Source of the DNA: an uncultured Prevotella sp.
Lineage (GTDB): Bacteria; Bacteroidota; Bacteroidia; Bacteroidales; Bacteroidaceae
Direction: 5' to 3'
Assembly: GCA_905233825.1 (NCBI GenBank)
Contig: CAJOFE010000008.1
Coordinates: forward strand, 1 to 64,000
Length of the DNA stretch: 64,000 bases
Shown here: one piece after another, positions 24,777 to 33,356 of the stretch
Numbering within the stretch: the stretch's first letter is position 1
Layout: every line of letters starts with the position of its first letter
Notes under the pieces: generated by a model
What the model was told of the DNA's origin: nothing
The model's input: the letters and a program-made list of their open reading frames with translations, nothing else
Database searches by the model: none
Program-made: the position numbers and the translations under genes

Positions 24777-26336
24777 TTAATAGCCTGCGTTCTGTTTCAG
24801 GTTGGGATTCGACATGACGTCGCTGGAAGCCAGAGGATACAGGTTGTACTTGCTATCGACAGCGTGAGGAGTACCCACATTGCTGTTCATGCCCTTGTGG
24901 GCCCAGATATAGTCGCCAGTGGTGAGCAGGTCGAAACGCACCAGGTCGCTGCGGCGATGGCACTCCCATGCCAGTTCACGTCCGCGCTCGTCGATGATGT
25001 CCTGCTTGGAAGGATTAGCGATGGGCGAAACACCAGCACGTGTACGTATTTGATTGAACAAGCCAATGCCGTCGATGCCGCTCACGCCGCCTACCACCTG
25101 ACACTCAGCCAGCATCAGATAGACATCAGCCAGACGGAACACGGGGAAGTCGGTGTCGGGGAACGAGTTGGCATCAGCCAGCACGCTGCCGTCGGCCTTC
25201 AAGTTGGTGAACTTCGTGAAAGCATAACCGCTCTGGAAGTCGCCTAGGTCGAGAATCTCCTTCTCTTGTCCGTCGGTGAAGAAAGCTCCACGGATGTCAG
25301 TGCCTGAGAACTTATCGACAAACTCGGGGGTCAGACGAATACCGCCCCAGCCATTGCCACCCAGACCTAGTGACTCATAGCTCATGTTACCACCGCACTC
25401 GGCGTTCACAATGTAGCAAGTTCCACCGTAGGCCTGTGTGTTGATGTGGTCTTGATAGACGCTGAAGATAATTTCGTGGCCCACGCCTAGGTACTGGTCG
25501 TTGTCGGCACCAAACATCTTGAAGTAGTCGCTCTGCGACTCCAGCTTGTAGCCCAGACCAATAATCTTCTGGCAATACTCAGCACACTTGGCATAATCGG
25601 GAGTGCCTGTATAGACACCGGCATTCAGGTAGAGTTTGGCCAGAATCATGTAGGCCGTGCCCTTATCGCAGCGGTACTTCTCGCTCTGGGCGGGCAGCTG
25701 TTCGGCACACTCTTCCATATCTTTAGCCAGCCAGTTGAACAGGTCGGTACGGCTGATCTGCTGGGGGTTGGCACCACCCACCTCGGTGTTCTCATCGAGG
25801 AAGGGCACATTGCCAAACATGTCGATGGCATGCAGATAACTCAGACCACGGAGGCAGCGAGCTTCGGCCTTGTATTGCTTCATGGTGGCATCGCTGCTAT
25901 CGCCGATGCGGCGCATCACCTCATTACACAGCGAGATCTGGTAGAACAGACGGCTATACATAGCCGATACGAACACGTCGGCAGATGTCCACTGCAGTCC
26001 ATGCAGGTCCTTGATGGTCTGGTCATTCCAACCCATCACTACCTCGTCGGTGGGCAACTCCTGCAGGTTGAACAGGGCACGCAGATACTGACCGAAGCCA
26101 CCATCGATACCCGAGATGTCAGGACCTCCGCCACTACCGTCGGGCGAGCTTACTGCCAGGGCCACATAGCACTTGGCCAGCAGCTGGTTGTAGGCAGCTG
26201 TGCTTGTCAGCACATTGTCGGGAGTGTCGAGGTTGGGGTCAATAGGGGTCACATCCAGGTCGCCAGTGCAAGCGGTGAACGACATAGCGGCGGCCATGAC
26301 AGGAACTAATCCGTATTTCTTGATATTCAGTTTCAT
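24777..26336 (-). CDS. susD: SusD-like nutrient-binding lipoprotein
   Basis: 519 residues with lipoprotein signal (MKLNIKKYGLVPVMAAAMSF, TAC with C23). It shows the usual SusD N-terminal helices (DNVLTSTAAYNQLLAKCYVA, GWNDQTIKDLHGLQWTSADV, EARCLRGLSYLHAIDMFGNV) and the C-terminal block (FPVFRLADVYLMLAECQVVG, QDIIDERGRELAWECHRRSD). SusD covers the SusC barrel like a lid and delivers oligosaccharides into it. It starts 21 bases after the susC stop, in the same operon. Confidence 0.95.
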   Translation of the reverse strand: MKLNIKKYGLVPVMAAAMSFTACTGDLDVTPIDPNLDTPDNVLTSTAAYNQLLAKCYVALAVSSPDGSGGGPDISGIDGGFGQYLRALFNLQELPTDEVVMGWNDQTIKDLHGLQWTSADVFVSAMYSRLFYQISLCNEVMRRIGDSSDATMKQYKAEARCLRGLSYLHAIDMFGNVPFLDENTEVGGANPQQISRTDLFNWLAKDMEECAEQLPAQSEKYRCDKGTAYMILAKLYLNAGVYTGTPDYAKCAEYCQKIIGLGYKLESQSDYFKMFGADNDQYLGVGHEIIFSVYQDHINTQAYGGTCYIVNAECGGNMSYESLGLGGNGWGGIRLTPEFVDKFSGTDIRGAFFTDGQEKEILDLGDFQSGYAFTKFTNLKADGSVLADANSFPDTDFPVFRLADVYLMLAECQVVGGVSGIDGIGLFNQIRTRAGVSPIANPSKQDIIDERGRELAWECHRRSDLVRFDLLTTGDYIWAHKGMNSNVGTPHAVDSKYNLYPLASSDVMSNPNLKQNAGY

Positions 26337-26357
26337 ATCTTATTTCCTCCTTATCAT

Positions 26358-29351
26358 TTAAAAGTTAAAGCTTGCGCCCAGCAAGAAGGTGCGCGGACGG
26401 GGGTACATGTTGTTGTCGATACCACCCTGGATTTCAGGATCGATGCCATCGTAGTTCGTGATGGTAAAGACATTCTGAGCAGTGAAGTGGAGGCGCAACC
26501 AGTCGAAAGCATCGTAAGCCAGCGTCACCTTGTCGAGTTTCAGGAACGAAGCGTTCTGTACATAGTAGTCGCTGCGATACTGAGCCTGCTGGAAGTTGGC
26601 ATCCGGAGCCGATGAATGGCGGTTCTCAATGAAGTTGTTGGTCCACATATCGGAAATCAGGCCGCACTTAGAGGCAATGTTGTTATACATATAGTTGCCC
26701 AGGCTGCTACGCAGAGAAGCAGAGAGCGTCCACTTCTTATAGTTCAGCTCAGTGTTGAAGCCGATGTTCACGTCGGGATCGGGCTTGTAATATACGTAGC
26801 GGTCATCATCAGTAATCTGGCCGTCGCCGTTGCGATCGACATAGACACCTGCCAACGGCTTGTTGTTTTGGTCATAAACTTGCTGGAATACATAGAAGGA
26901 GTTCAGAGGGTTACCAGTCTTCTGAATCTGGATGTTGGTACCAACACCGCCAGAGATTCCACCAACCTCTACACCAGGATAGGTAGGATCGTCACTGGCC
27001 GTCAGCTTGGTAATCTCATTCTTGTTGTAAGCCACATTCACACCCACCTCCCAACGGAAGTCCTTGCTTTCTACGGGCACCACGTTCAGGGCAACTTCAA
27101 TACCCTTGTTCTCCATGTCGCCAACGTTCTGCAGCAGGTAGTTGGTCAGGTTCGTACCACCTGAGACAGGCACGAAGTTCAGCAGGTCCTTGGTCTCGCG
27201 CTTATAGACATCAACGCTACCATTGATACGGTTCTTCAGGAAGCCGAAGTCTAAACCGATGTTGTAAGTTGTGGTCTCCTCCCACTTGATCTGAGCTGCA
27301 TAGCCCTTCGGAGTGATAGGAATAACAGTCTGGTTTCCGAACATGTAGTAAGAACCGGCCTGGTTGGTGTGATAGGTAGGCATGGAGGGATAGTCACCCT
27401 GTCCGATGTTCTGCTGACCAGTGATACCATAGCCCAGACGGAGCTTCAGGTTCGACAGCCAGTTCACGTTCTTCAGGAAGTTCTCTTCAGAGATACGCCA
27501 TGCAAAGGCTGCTGAGGGAAACAGGCCCCACTTGTTGTTCTGGAAGCGCGAGGTACCGTCATCACGCAGGGTGAAGGTAAGCAGATAGCGATCCATCAGC
27601 GTATAGTTCAGGCGGCCGTAGAACGACACGAGGTAGCTCTCAGTTTGGAACAGCGGTGTGGTGGGGTAGATGGTGCCACTACCGTCATTGGCCATCTTGA
27701 AGTCGGTGGTGTGGTTGTAGAAGTGCTGCCACGAGTAACCTCCCAGGATATCGAAGCGGCTCTTGATGGTTTCCAATTCCTTTGCATATGCCAGATAGAA
27801 CTCCAAGGTTTGGTCACGACGCAGCTGGGTGTATTTCTCCCAGAGACCTGTGCCGTTCTCTGTCTTGTCGTGGAAGGAAACCTCACTACCCTTTAAAGTG
27901 CTGGTGTAGCCGTTCGACGTCGAGATGTCGAGACCCAGGTTCAGGTTGGCGCGCAGGCCTTCGAGGAACTTGAACTTGTAGTCGAACTGGGCATTGCCCA
28001 CAAAGCGGCGTACATACGATGTCCTGTTCTGCTCGTTCAGTTGGGCCACAGGGTTCAGTGTGGCCATAGTGTTCGGTGCACCGTTCGACATCCAAGCGGT
28101 ATAGCCGTGGATGCCGTTCTCCTTGTCATAAACGGGCTTCAGCGGGTTGTACTGCACAGCCTGACTGATGGCACCCTGGTCGGCAAAATGATTCATGGTG
28201 AATACGCCCTTTCCATTCAGGTTCACGGTCAGGCGACCGTCAAGGAATGTCGGGGTGAGATTCAGCGAGGCAGAGCCGCGCTCCATGTTCGAGCTCTTCA
28301 GCGTACCGTCGTTATCCAACCAGCCCAGTGACACGCGATAAGGCATGGAGAACGACTTGCTCTGGGTGGCGATGCCACCAGAAACGCTGGTGTTCACTTC
28401 CTGCGTGGTAGCCACACGGTAGATTTCGTCCTGCCAGTCGGTGTTGTAGTAAACGGGATTGCCGTTGGCGTCAATCATACCCAGTGCAGCAACAGCATCG
28501 GCATTCGAGCCATAGTACTGCATGAAGTAGTTCTTGAATTCGTTGGCATCCATCACATCAACCTTCTTGGCGACGGTCTGCAAAGAGGCCGTCATGTCGA
28601 TGTTCACTTTCGGAGCACCGCTCTTACCCTTCTTGGTGGTGATGACAATCACACCGTTAGATGCACGGCTACCGTAGATGGCCGTTGCCGAAGCGTCCTT
28701 CAGGATAGAGAAGCTCTCGATGTCGTTCGGGTTGATGGTGCTCAATACGTCGCTCTGTCCAGAGATACCCGTACTGCTGATGGGCAGTCCGTCAATCACG
28801 ATAAGAGGATCGTTGCTGGCCGACAGTGACGAACCGCCACGGATGCGGATGGTAGATCCAGCACCAGGGGCACCGCCGTTGTTGATGACCTGCACACCTG
28901 CTGACTTGCCTTGCAGAAGGTCGGCTGGCGACGTTGCTAAGCCCTTGCCTAACTGATCAGCCTCAATTGACTGTACCGAACCAGTGGCATCACTCTTCTT
29001 TACAGTACCATAACCGATGACCACGACGTCTTTCAACAGCTGTGTGTCATCCTGTAGTGTCACTACTACATTGGGGGCAGCACTGACGGTAGCCGTCTGA
29101 TAGCCCATGTAGGTCACGGTGAGCGTCTGGCCCTGGCTGGCCTGAATCGAGAAGTTACCGTCGAAGTCGCTCACCACGCCTGTCTGCGTGCCGGCTACTC
29201 GGATGGTAGCTCCGATGATGGGTTCACCAGTGGCATCTTTCACATGGCCCTTCACAGTAATCTGCTGTGCAAAGGCCCCTACCGAAAGGAAGAGCCCTAG
29301 CAGAAGGGTCAGCATCCTCAACGGTAATTGCATGTTTACCTGCTTCATCAT
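26358..29351 (-). CDS. susC: SusC-like TonB-dependent outer-membrane transporter
   Basis: 997 residues: signal peptide (MMKQVNMQLPLRMLTLLLGL, FLSVGAFAQ), a carboxypeptidase-regulatory-like domain (about 30-115, VKGHVKDATGEPIIGATIRV), plug domain with the SusC signatures (DVVVIGYGTVKKSDATGSVQ, SNGVIVITTKKGKSG), then a large beta-barrel ending in an aromatic residue (RTFLLGASFNF). It imports glycans captured by SusD using TonB energy. First gene of the operon; a TATCTTTG promoter element and a LacI-type operator lie upstream. The start could be the second Met. Confidence 0.96.
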   Translation of the reverse strand: MMKQVNMQLPLRMLTLLLGLFLSVGAFAQQITVKGHVKDATGEPIIGATIRVAGTQTGVVSDFDGNFSIQASQGQTLTVTYMGYQTATVSAAPNVVVTLQDDTQLLKDVVVIGYGTVKKSDATGSVQSIEADQLGKGLATSPADLLQGKSAGVQVINNGGAPGAGSTIRIRGGSSLSASNDPLIVIDGLPISSTGISGQSDVLSTINPNDIESFSILKDASATAIYGSRASNGVIVITTKKGKSGAPKVNIDMTASLQTVAKKVDVMDANEFKNYFMQYYGSNADAVAALGMIDANGNPVYYNTDWQDEIYRVATTQEVNTSVSGGIATQSKSFSMPYRVSLGWLDNDGTLKSSNMERGSASLNLTPTFLDGRLTVNLNGKGVFTMNHFADQGAISQAVQYNPLKPVYDKENGIHGYTAWMSNGAPNTMATLNPVAQLNEQNRTSYVRRFVGNAQFDYKFKFLEGLRANLNLGLDISTSNGYTSTLKGSEVSFHDKTENGTGLWEKYTQLRRDQTLEFYLAYAKELETIKSRFDILGGYSWQHFYNHTTDFKMANDGSGTIYPTTPLFQTESYLVSFYGRLNYTLMDRYLLTFTLRDDGTSRFQNNKWGLFPSAAFAWRISEENFLKNVNWLSNLKLRLGYGITGQQNIGQGDYPSMPTYHTNQAGSYYMFGNQTVIPITPKGYAAQIKWEETTTYNIGLDFGFLKNRINGSVDVYKRETKDLLNFVPVSGGTNLTNYLLQNVGDMENKGIEVALNVVPVESKDFRWEVGVNVAYNKNEITKLTASDDPTYPGVEVGGISGGVGTNIQIQKTGNPLNSFYVFQQVYDQNNKPLAGVYVDRNGDGQITDDDRYVYYKPDPDVNIGFNTELNYKKWTLSASLRSSLGNYMYNNIASKCGLISDMWTNNFIENRHSSAPDANFQQAQYRSDYYVQNASFLKLDKVTLAYDAFDWLRLHFTAQNVFTITNYDGIDPEIQGGIDNNMYPRPRTFLLGASFNF

Positions 29352-29420
29352 TACATTTTTAGTTAGTTAATATTATTAATGTCGTTTCTCTTGTCAGCCC
29401 ATGATAGGTAAATAACGGTG

Positions 29421-29428
29421 CAAAGATA
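29421..29428 (-). promoter_or_regulatory. -7 promoter element of the sus operon
   Basis: On the minus strand this is TATCTTTG, an exact TAnnTTTG. A TTGT element (complement of 29449-29452) stands in for the -33 box about 20 bases upstream. The transcript would start near 29414, about 63 bases before the susC ATG. Confidence 0.65.
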
Positions 29429-29483
29429 AATGTTTTTCACATGCTGTGACAATTTTTTTGCTTATTTTCTCGTTAGTATAATA

Positions 29484-29497
29484 TGCAAACGTTTGCA
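29484..29497. promoter_or_regulatory. LacI-type palindromic operator between susC and lacI
   Basis: TGCAAACGTTTGCA is a perfect 14-bp palindrome with the central CG typical of LacI/GalR family operators. It lies 56 bases upstream of the susC -7 element and 57 bases upstream of the regulator's own -7 element, so one site could control both directions. Confidence 0.75.
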
Positions 29498-29553
29498 CAT
29501 ATCTATACATTAATAATTAAAGAGGTGTTAAAGGGCGAAAGGAAAGTTTGCAC

Positions 29554-29561
29554 TATCTTTG
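29554..29561 (+). promoter_or_regulatory. -7 promoter element of the LacI-family gene
   Basis: TATCTTTG matches TAnnTTTG. It lies 26 bases before the ATG at 29588 and shows that the earlier in-frame ATG at 29483 (inside the operator) is not the start. Confidence 0.65.
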
Positions 29562-29587
29562 CATCAAGTTTTAAGAAGACTGACATC

Positions 29588-30598
29588 ATGATGACGATGA
29601 AGGACATAGCCCGTGAGCTGGGCATATCGGTGGCAACAGTGTCGAGGGCGCTGGCTGACTCGCCGCGAATCTCGGAAGAGCGTCGCAGGCAGATACAGCA
29701 GTATGCCCGTGAGCACAACTTCACACCGAACGTGCTGGCTGAGTCGTTGCGCCATTCACGGGTAAAGCCCGTGAAGGTCATCGGTGTCATCGTGCCCGAA
29801 CTGGTGCACTACTATTTCTCCACCATCCTGAAAGGTATCGAGGAGGAGGCGGAGGCCCACGGCTATCGTATCATGGTGGGGCAGAGCGGCGAGCAGTACG
29901 AGCGTGAGGTGCGCCTTTGTCAGTCGTTCTACGAGAACAAGGTGTGTGGCATCATCGTCTCGCAGGCTAAGGACACGCAGCATTACGAACACTTCCAGCG
30001 TTTAATGGATGCTGGTGTGCCGTTGGTGTTCTACGATAGGATATGTACGGGCGTGAATGCCAGCCGGGTTGTGGTCGATGACTATATGGGAGCCTTCAAT
30101 GCCGTGAGCCATCTCATCGAGACGGGTTGCCGTCATATTGCCTACTATGGCTCGCAGATGAACCTCGAGATCTCGAAGAACCGTTTCAACGGCTACAAGG
30201 ATGCCCTGCTGAAGCATGGCCTGCCCTTCGACGAGAGGTTGACACGCTACTGCGACAATCGTCAGGATGCAGAGTACATCACGCCCGACATGTTCGATGG
30301 TGACCAGTATCCTGATGCTTTCTTCGCCGTGAACGACGACACTGCCATCGGCATTCTCTACACCGTGAAGCGCATGGGGCTGCGAGTGCCCGAGGATATC
30401 TGCATCTGTGGATTCACCAACGGTGAGCGTGCCATCGCCTGCGACCCCATGCTTACCACCGTCGAGCAGCGTGGCATCCGTGTGGGTGAGGAGGCTGCCA
30501 ACATCCTCATCGGCCATGTCGAGGGTAGCATCCCCCTGAGTCATGTGGAGAAGCGCATCGTGCGTACCCGCCTCATCATCCGTGGCACCACTCGTTGA
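29588..30598 (+). CDS. LacI family transcriptional regulator of the sus locus
   Basis: About 336 residues. The N-terminal helix-turn-helix and hinge helix are clear (MKDIARELGISVATVSRALA, then EFTPNVLAESLRHS-like sequence), followed by a sugar-binding-protein-like domain (VKVIGVIVPELVHYYFSTIL, GIIVSQAKDTQHYEHF, DAFFAVNDDTAIGILYTVKR). It would bind the palindrome at 29484 and respond to a malto-oligosaccharide or other sugar. Start 29588 (MMTMKDIA) is set by the promoter at 29554; later Mets at 29591 and 29597 are possible. It is divergent from susC and upstream of the MFS sugar transporter, the common Prevotella layout. Confidence 0.92.
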   Translation: MMTMKDIARELGISVATVSRALADSPRISEERRRQIQQYAREHNFTPNVLAESLRHSRVKPVKVIGVIVPELVHYYFSTILKGIEEEAEAHGYRIMVGQSGEQYEREVRLCQSFYENKVCGIIVSQAKDTQHYEHFQRLMDAGVPLVFYDRICTGVNASRVVVDDYMGAFNAVSHLIETGCRHIAYYGSQMNLEISKNRFNGYKDALLKHGLPFDERLTRYCDNRQDAEYITPDMFDGDQYPDAFFAVNDDTAIGILYTVKRMGLRVPEDICICGFTNGERAIACDPMLTTVEQRGIRVGEEAANILIGHVEGSIPLSHVEKRIVRTRLIIRGTTR

Positions 30599-30603
30599 CT
30601 AAG

Positions 30604-30741
30604 TCATTAGCCCCCTAAGTTAGGGGGGTGGGGTATGAAAAAGCTAATAAGATAAAATAAATAATAAACAAAAATATTAATCACAAAAACGGAGGAAAGA
30701 ACGTTCGTTCAGACCCCCATCCCCCTAACTTAGGGGGCTCA
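30604..30741. repeat. inverted pair of palindromic repeats flanking 80 bp
   Basis: AGCCCCCTAAGTTAGGGGGG (30603-30622) followed by TGGGG, and at the other side CCCCCATCCCCCTAACTTAG then GGGGGCT (30712-30738), which is the reverse complement apart from a few bases. The enclosed AT-rich 80 bp has no ORF. Each arm can also fold alone as a hairpin. The pair fills the gap between the LacI and MFS genes. Confidence 0.7.
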
Positions 30742-30749
30742 GAGTATAT

Positions 30750-32051
30750 ATGAAACAGAAACCTGACCTTAGTTTTTGGAAGCTCTGGAACCTGAGCTTC
30801 GGATTCTTCGGAGTGCAGATAGCATATGCACTCCAGAGTGCAAACATCTCGCGCATTTTCCGCACGCTGGGTGCTGACCCCCACGACCTCAGTTTCTTCT
30901 GGATCCTGCCACCCCTGATGGGCATCCTTGTGCAACCCATCATCGGCACACTCTCCGACCGTACGTGGACACGCTTCGGACGTCGTATTCCCTACCTCTT
31001 CGTAGGAGCCACAATGGCCGTTGCTGTGATGTGCTTGTTGCCCAATAGTGGCTCATTAGGTCTGAGCATCTCAGCAGTGATGATTTTCGGCCTACTCATG
31101 CTTATGCTCCTTGATACCAGTATCAACATGGCCATGCAGCCCTTCAAGATGATGGTGGGCGACATGGTGAACGAGAAACAGAAAGGCAAGGCCTACAGCA
31201 TCCAGTCGTTTCTTTGCAACGCAGGTAGCGTGGTGGGTTTCATCTTCCCATTCGTCTTCACCTGGATAGGCCTGAGCAATACAGCCCCCGAAGGCGTGGT
31301 GCCCGATTCGGTCATCTGGTCGTTCTATATCGGTGCTGCCATCCTCATCCTCTGTGTCATCTATACTACGATGAAGGTCAAGGAGTGGCCGCCACAGGAA
31401 TATGCCGAGTATAACCCTGTTTCCGAGAAGAACGAGACAAAGGCCAACTGGTTTGTCCTGCTGAAGAATGCCCCTGCTGCTTTCTGGCGCATCGGACTGG
31501 TGCAGTTCTTCTGCTGGGCAGGCATGCTCTATATGTGGACATACGTCGTCGATGCCGTTTCGCTCACCGTATGGGACACTGCCGACTCTGCCACTGCAGC
31601 TTATCAGGAGGCTGGTAACTGGACGGGCGTGCTCTATGCCATCCAGGCTTTGGGCAGCGTTGTCTGGGCCACGCTCATTCCTCGCTTCGGCAATATCAAG
31701 AAGGCCTACTTCATCAGTTTGCTGCTGGCAGGCATCGGTTTCATACTTATCCCCTTCTGCCCCGACAAATACATGCAGATACTGCCCTTCCTGCTCATCG
31801 GTTGTGGCTGGGCTGCCATGCTTGCCTGTCCGTTCACGCTGGTCACCAACGCCCTGCAAGGCTATGGCCACATGGGCGCCTATCTGGGCCTGTTCAATGG
31901 CACAATCTGCCTGCCGCAAATCGTGGCAGCCGTCTTGGGCGGCTCCATCCTGAAGCTCATAGGCAGTTCGCAGTCGTCAATGATGTATGTGGCAGGAGCC
32001 CTGTTCTTCATTGGTTCATTGTGTGTCTTCGGTATCAAGCAGAAGAAATAA
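30750..32051 (+). CDS. MFS sugar transporter (maltose/SLC45-type)
   Basis: 433 residues with about 12 membrane segments. It starts MKQKPDLSFWKLWNLSFGFF and contains the MFS motif-A region PIIGTLSDRTWTRFGRRIPY. The resemblance is to the Bacteroidetes maltose/glucoside permeases (GPH/SLC45-like, 'MalT'). It would move maltose or maltodextrin released in the periplasm across the inner membrane by cation symport. Position next to the LacI gene and sus operon supports this. Substrate is inferred from context only. Confidence 0.85.
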   Translation: MKQKPDLSFWKLWNLSFGFFGVQIAYALQSANISRIFRTLGADPHDLSFFWILPPLMGILVQPIIGTLSDRTWTRFGRRIPYLFVGATMAVAVMCLLPNSGSLGLSISAVMIFGLLMLMLLDTSINMAMQPFKMMVGDMVNEKQKGKAYSIQSFLCNAGSVVGFIFPFVFTWIGLSNTAPEGVVPDSVIWSFYIGAAILILCVIYTTMKVKEWPPQEYAEYNPVSEKNETKANWFVLLKNAPAAFWRIGLVQFFCWAGMLYMWTYVVDAVSLTVWDTADSATAAYQEAGNWTGVLYAIQALGSVVWATLIPRFGNIKKAYFISLLLAGIGFILIPFCPDKYMQILPFLLIGCGWAAMLACPFTLVTNALQGYGHMGAYLGLFNGTICLPQIVAAVLGGSILKLIGSSQSSMMYVAGALFFIGSLCVFGIKQKK

Positions 32052-32158
32052 AGCCCTGAAGGTGCATACACTTGGAAAAACAGAAGGAAACGTGTTTTTC
32101 TTCTGTTTTTCTTTTGTTTTTCGTTCGTTTATTCGTACCTTTGCGCCGAAAATCTGGG

Positions 32159-32227
32159 CGAAGGTAGGCTGCATCTCGGAAAAATCAAATGAAAATTTTG
32201 TTTTTCGCTCGGTTTGCACTACCTTTG
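32159..32227 (+). repeat. promoter-bearing imperfect inverted repeat
   Basis: The segment begins GAAGGTAGGCTGCATCTCGG and ends TTTGCACTACCTTTG, so GGTAG-(GC)-TGCA faces TGCA-CTACC across an AT-rich centre. Its right end forms the promoter of the Mrp gene. A minus-strand partial likeness (GCAAAGGTAGTGCAAAATTT) lies at 55979-55998, before the methyltransferase gene. Confidence 0.5.
32197..32227 (+). promoter_or_regulatory. full -33/-7 promoter of the Mrp gene
   Basis: TTTG at 32197-32200, a spacer of exactly 19 bases, then TACCTTTG at 32220-32227: a full match to the Bacteroidetes housekeeping promoter. The ATG follows at 32249. A second TACCTTTG lies further upstream at about 32135-32142. Confidence 0.8.
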
Positions 32228-32248
32228 CGGCTTGAAACAGCAAAGAAC

Positions 32249-33331
32249 ATGACTTTATATCCTAAACTGATATTGGATGCGCTTGCTACGGTGACGTATG
32301 CAGGCACGAAGAAAAATCTGGTGGAGAGCGGCATGGTGGCCGACACCCCTGCCATTAACGGCATGAAGGTGAAGGTGGTGCTCGAGTTTCCACGTGACAC
32401 CGACCCCTTCCTAAAATCGACGGTGAAGGCTGCTGAGGCAGCCATCCACTATCATTGCGGGCAGGACGTGGAGGTGGAGATTGAGACCGAGTTCAAGTCG
32501 AAGCCTCGTCCCAAGGATGAAGATCTGCTGCCGGGCGTGAAGCATATCGTAGCCGTTAGCAGTGGCAAGGGTGGGGTAGGTAAGAGCACCGTCGCCGTGA
32601 ATCTGGCTGTGGCGCTGGCTCGTTTAGGTTACAGCGTGGGACTTTTGGATACCGATATCTTCGGTCCTTCCATCCCCAAGATGCTGGGCGTTGAAGATGT
32701 CAAGGTCTATGCTGTAAATAAAGACGGGCGTGACCTCATTGAGCCTGTAGAGAGATATGGCATCAAGATGCTCAGCATAGGCTTCTTCGTGGCTCCCACC
32801 ACGGCAACGCTGTGGCGTGGAGGCATGGCCTGCAACGCCCTGAAACAGCTCATCGCCGATGCCGACTGGGGCGAGCTCGACTATCTTATCCTCGACACGC
32901 CGCCAGGTACCAGCGACATCCACCTCACGCTCCTTCAGACGCTGAAGCTCACGGGTGCCGTCATCATTTCCACGCCCCAGCAGGTGGCACTGGCCGACGC
33001 TCGCAAGGGCATTGACATGTACCAGAACGAGAAGGTGAATGTGCCCATCCTCGGCCTCGTCGAGAATATGGCGTGGTTCACCCCTGCCGAGCTGCCCGAG
33101 AACCGTTATTACATCTTCGGTCGCGAGGGTTGCAAGCACCTGGCTGAGGAGATGCATGTTCCCCTTCTGGCGCAGTTGCCCCTGGTGCAGAGCGTCTGCG
33201 ACAATGGCGATCAGGGCACACCCGTCGCTGCCAATGCCGACAGCATGTCGGGCCAGGCATTCCTAAGCCTCGCCCAGGCAGTAGTAACAGTAGTTAATCG
33301 ATTATTAGTAAAAGACAGTAAGAAACAATAA
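32249..33331 (+). CDS. Mrp/NBP35 family P-loop ATPase (iron-sulfur carrier)
   Basis: 360 residues from ATG 32249 (MTLYPKLILDALATVTYAGT). The N-terminal 90 residues are a degenerate MIP18/DUF59-type domain; the ATPase has the deviant Walker A SSGKGGVGKST (105-114), LLDTDIFGPSIPKMLG, and DYLILDTPPGTSDIHL. Mrp proteins carry and deliver Fe-S clusters. The CxxC usually found near VENMA is absent; here the stretch reads VENMAWFTPAELPENRYYIF with a single Cys in GREGCKHLAEE. The longer frame from 32189 is excluded by the promoter at 32197-32227. The phenylacetate-CoA ligase gene follows after 25 bases. Confidence 0.9.
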   Translation: MTLYPKLILDALATVTYAGTKKNLVESGMVADTPAINGMKVKVVLEFPRDTDPFLKSTVKAAEAAIHYHCGQDVEVEIETEFKSKPRPKDEDLLPGVKHIVAVSSGKGGVGKSTVAVNLAVALARLGYSVGLLDTDIFGPSIPKMLGVEDVKVYAVNKDGRDLIEPVERYGIKMLSIGFFVAPTTATLWRGGMACNALKQLIADADWGELDYLILDTPPGTSDIHLTLLQTLKLTGAVIISTPQQVALADARKGIDMYQNEKVNVPILGLVENMAWFTPAELPENRYYIFGREGCKHLAEEMHVPLLAQLPLVQSVCDNGDQGTPVAANADSMSGQAFLSLAQAVVTVVNRLLVKDSKKQ

Positions 33332-33356
33332 TAAAAACCAACACTAACACGCGATT

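Noticed and set aside
29483..29587. Upstream start (ATG 29483) for the LacI-family gene
   Set aside because: It lies inside the operator and before the -7 element at 29554; the helix-turn-helix begins at the ATG near 29588.
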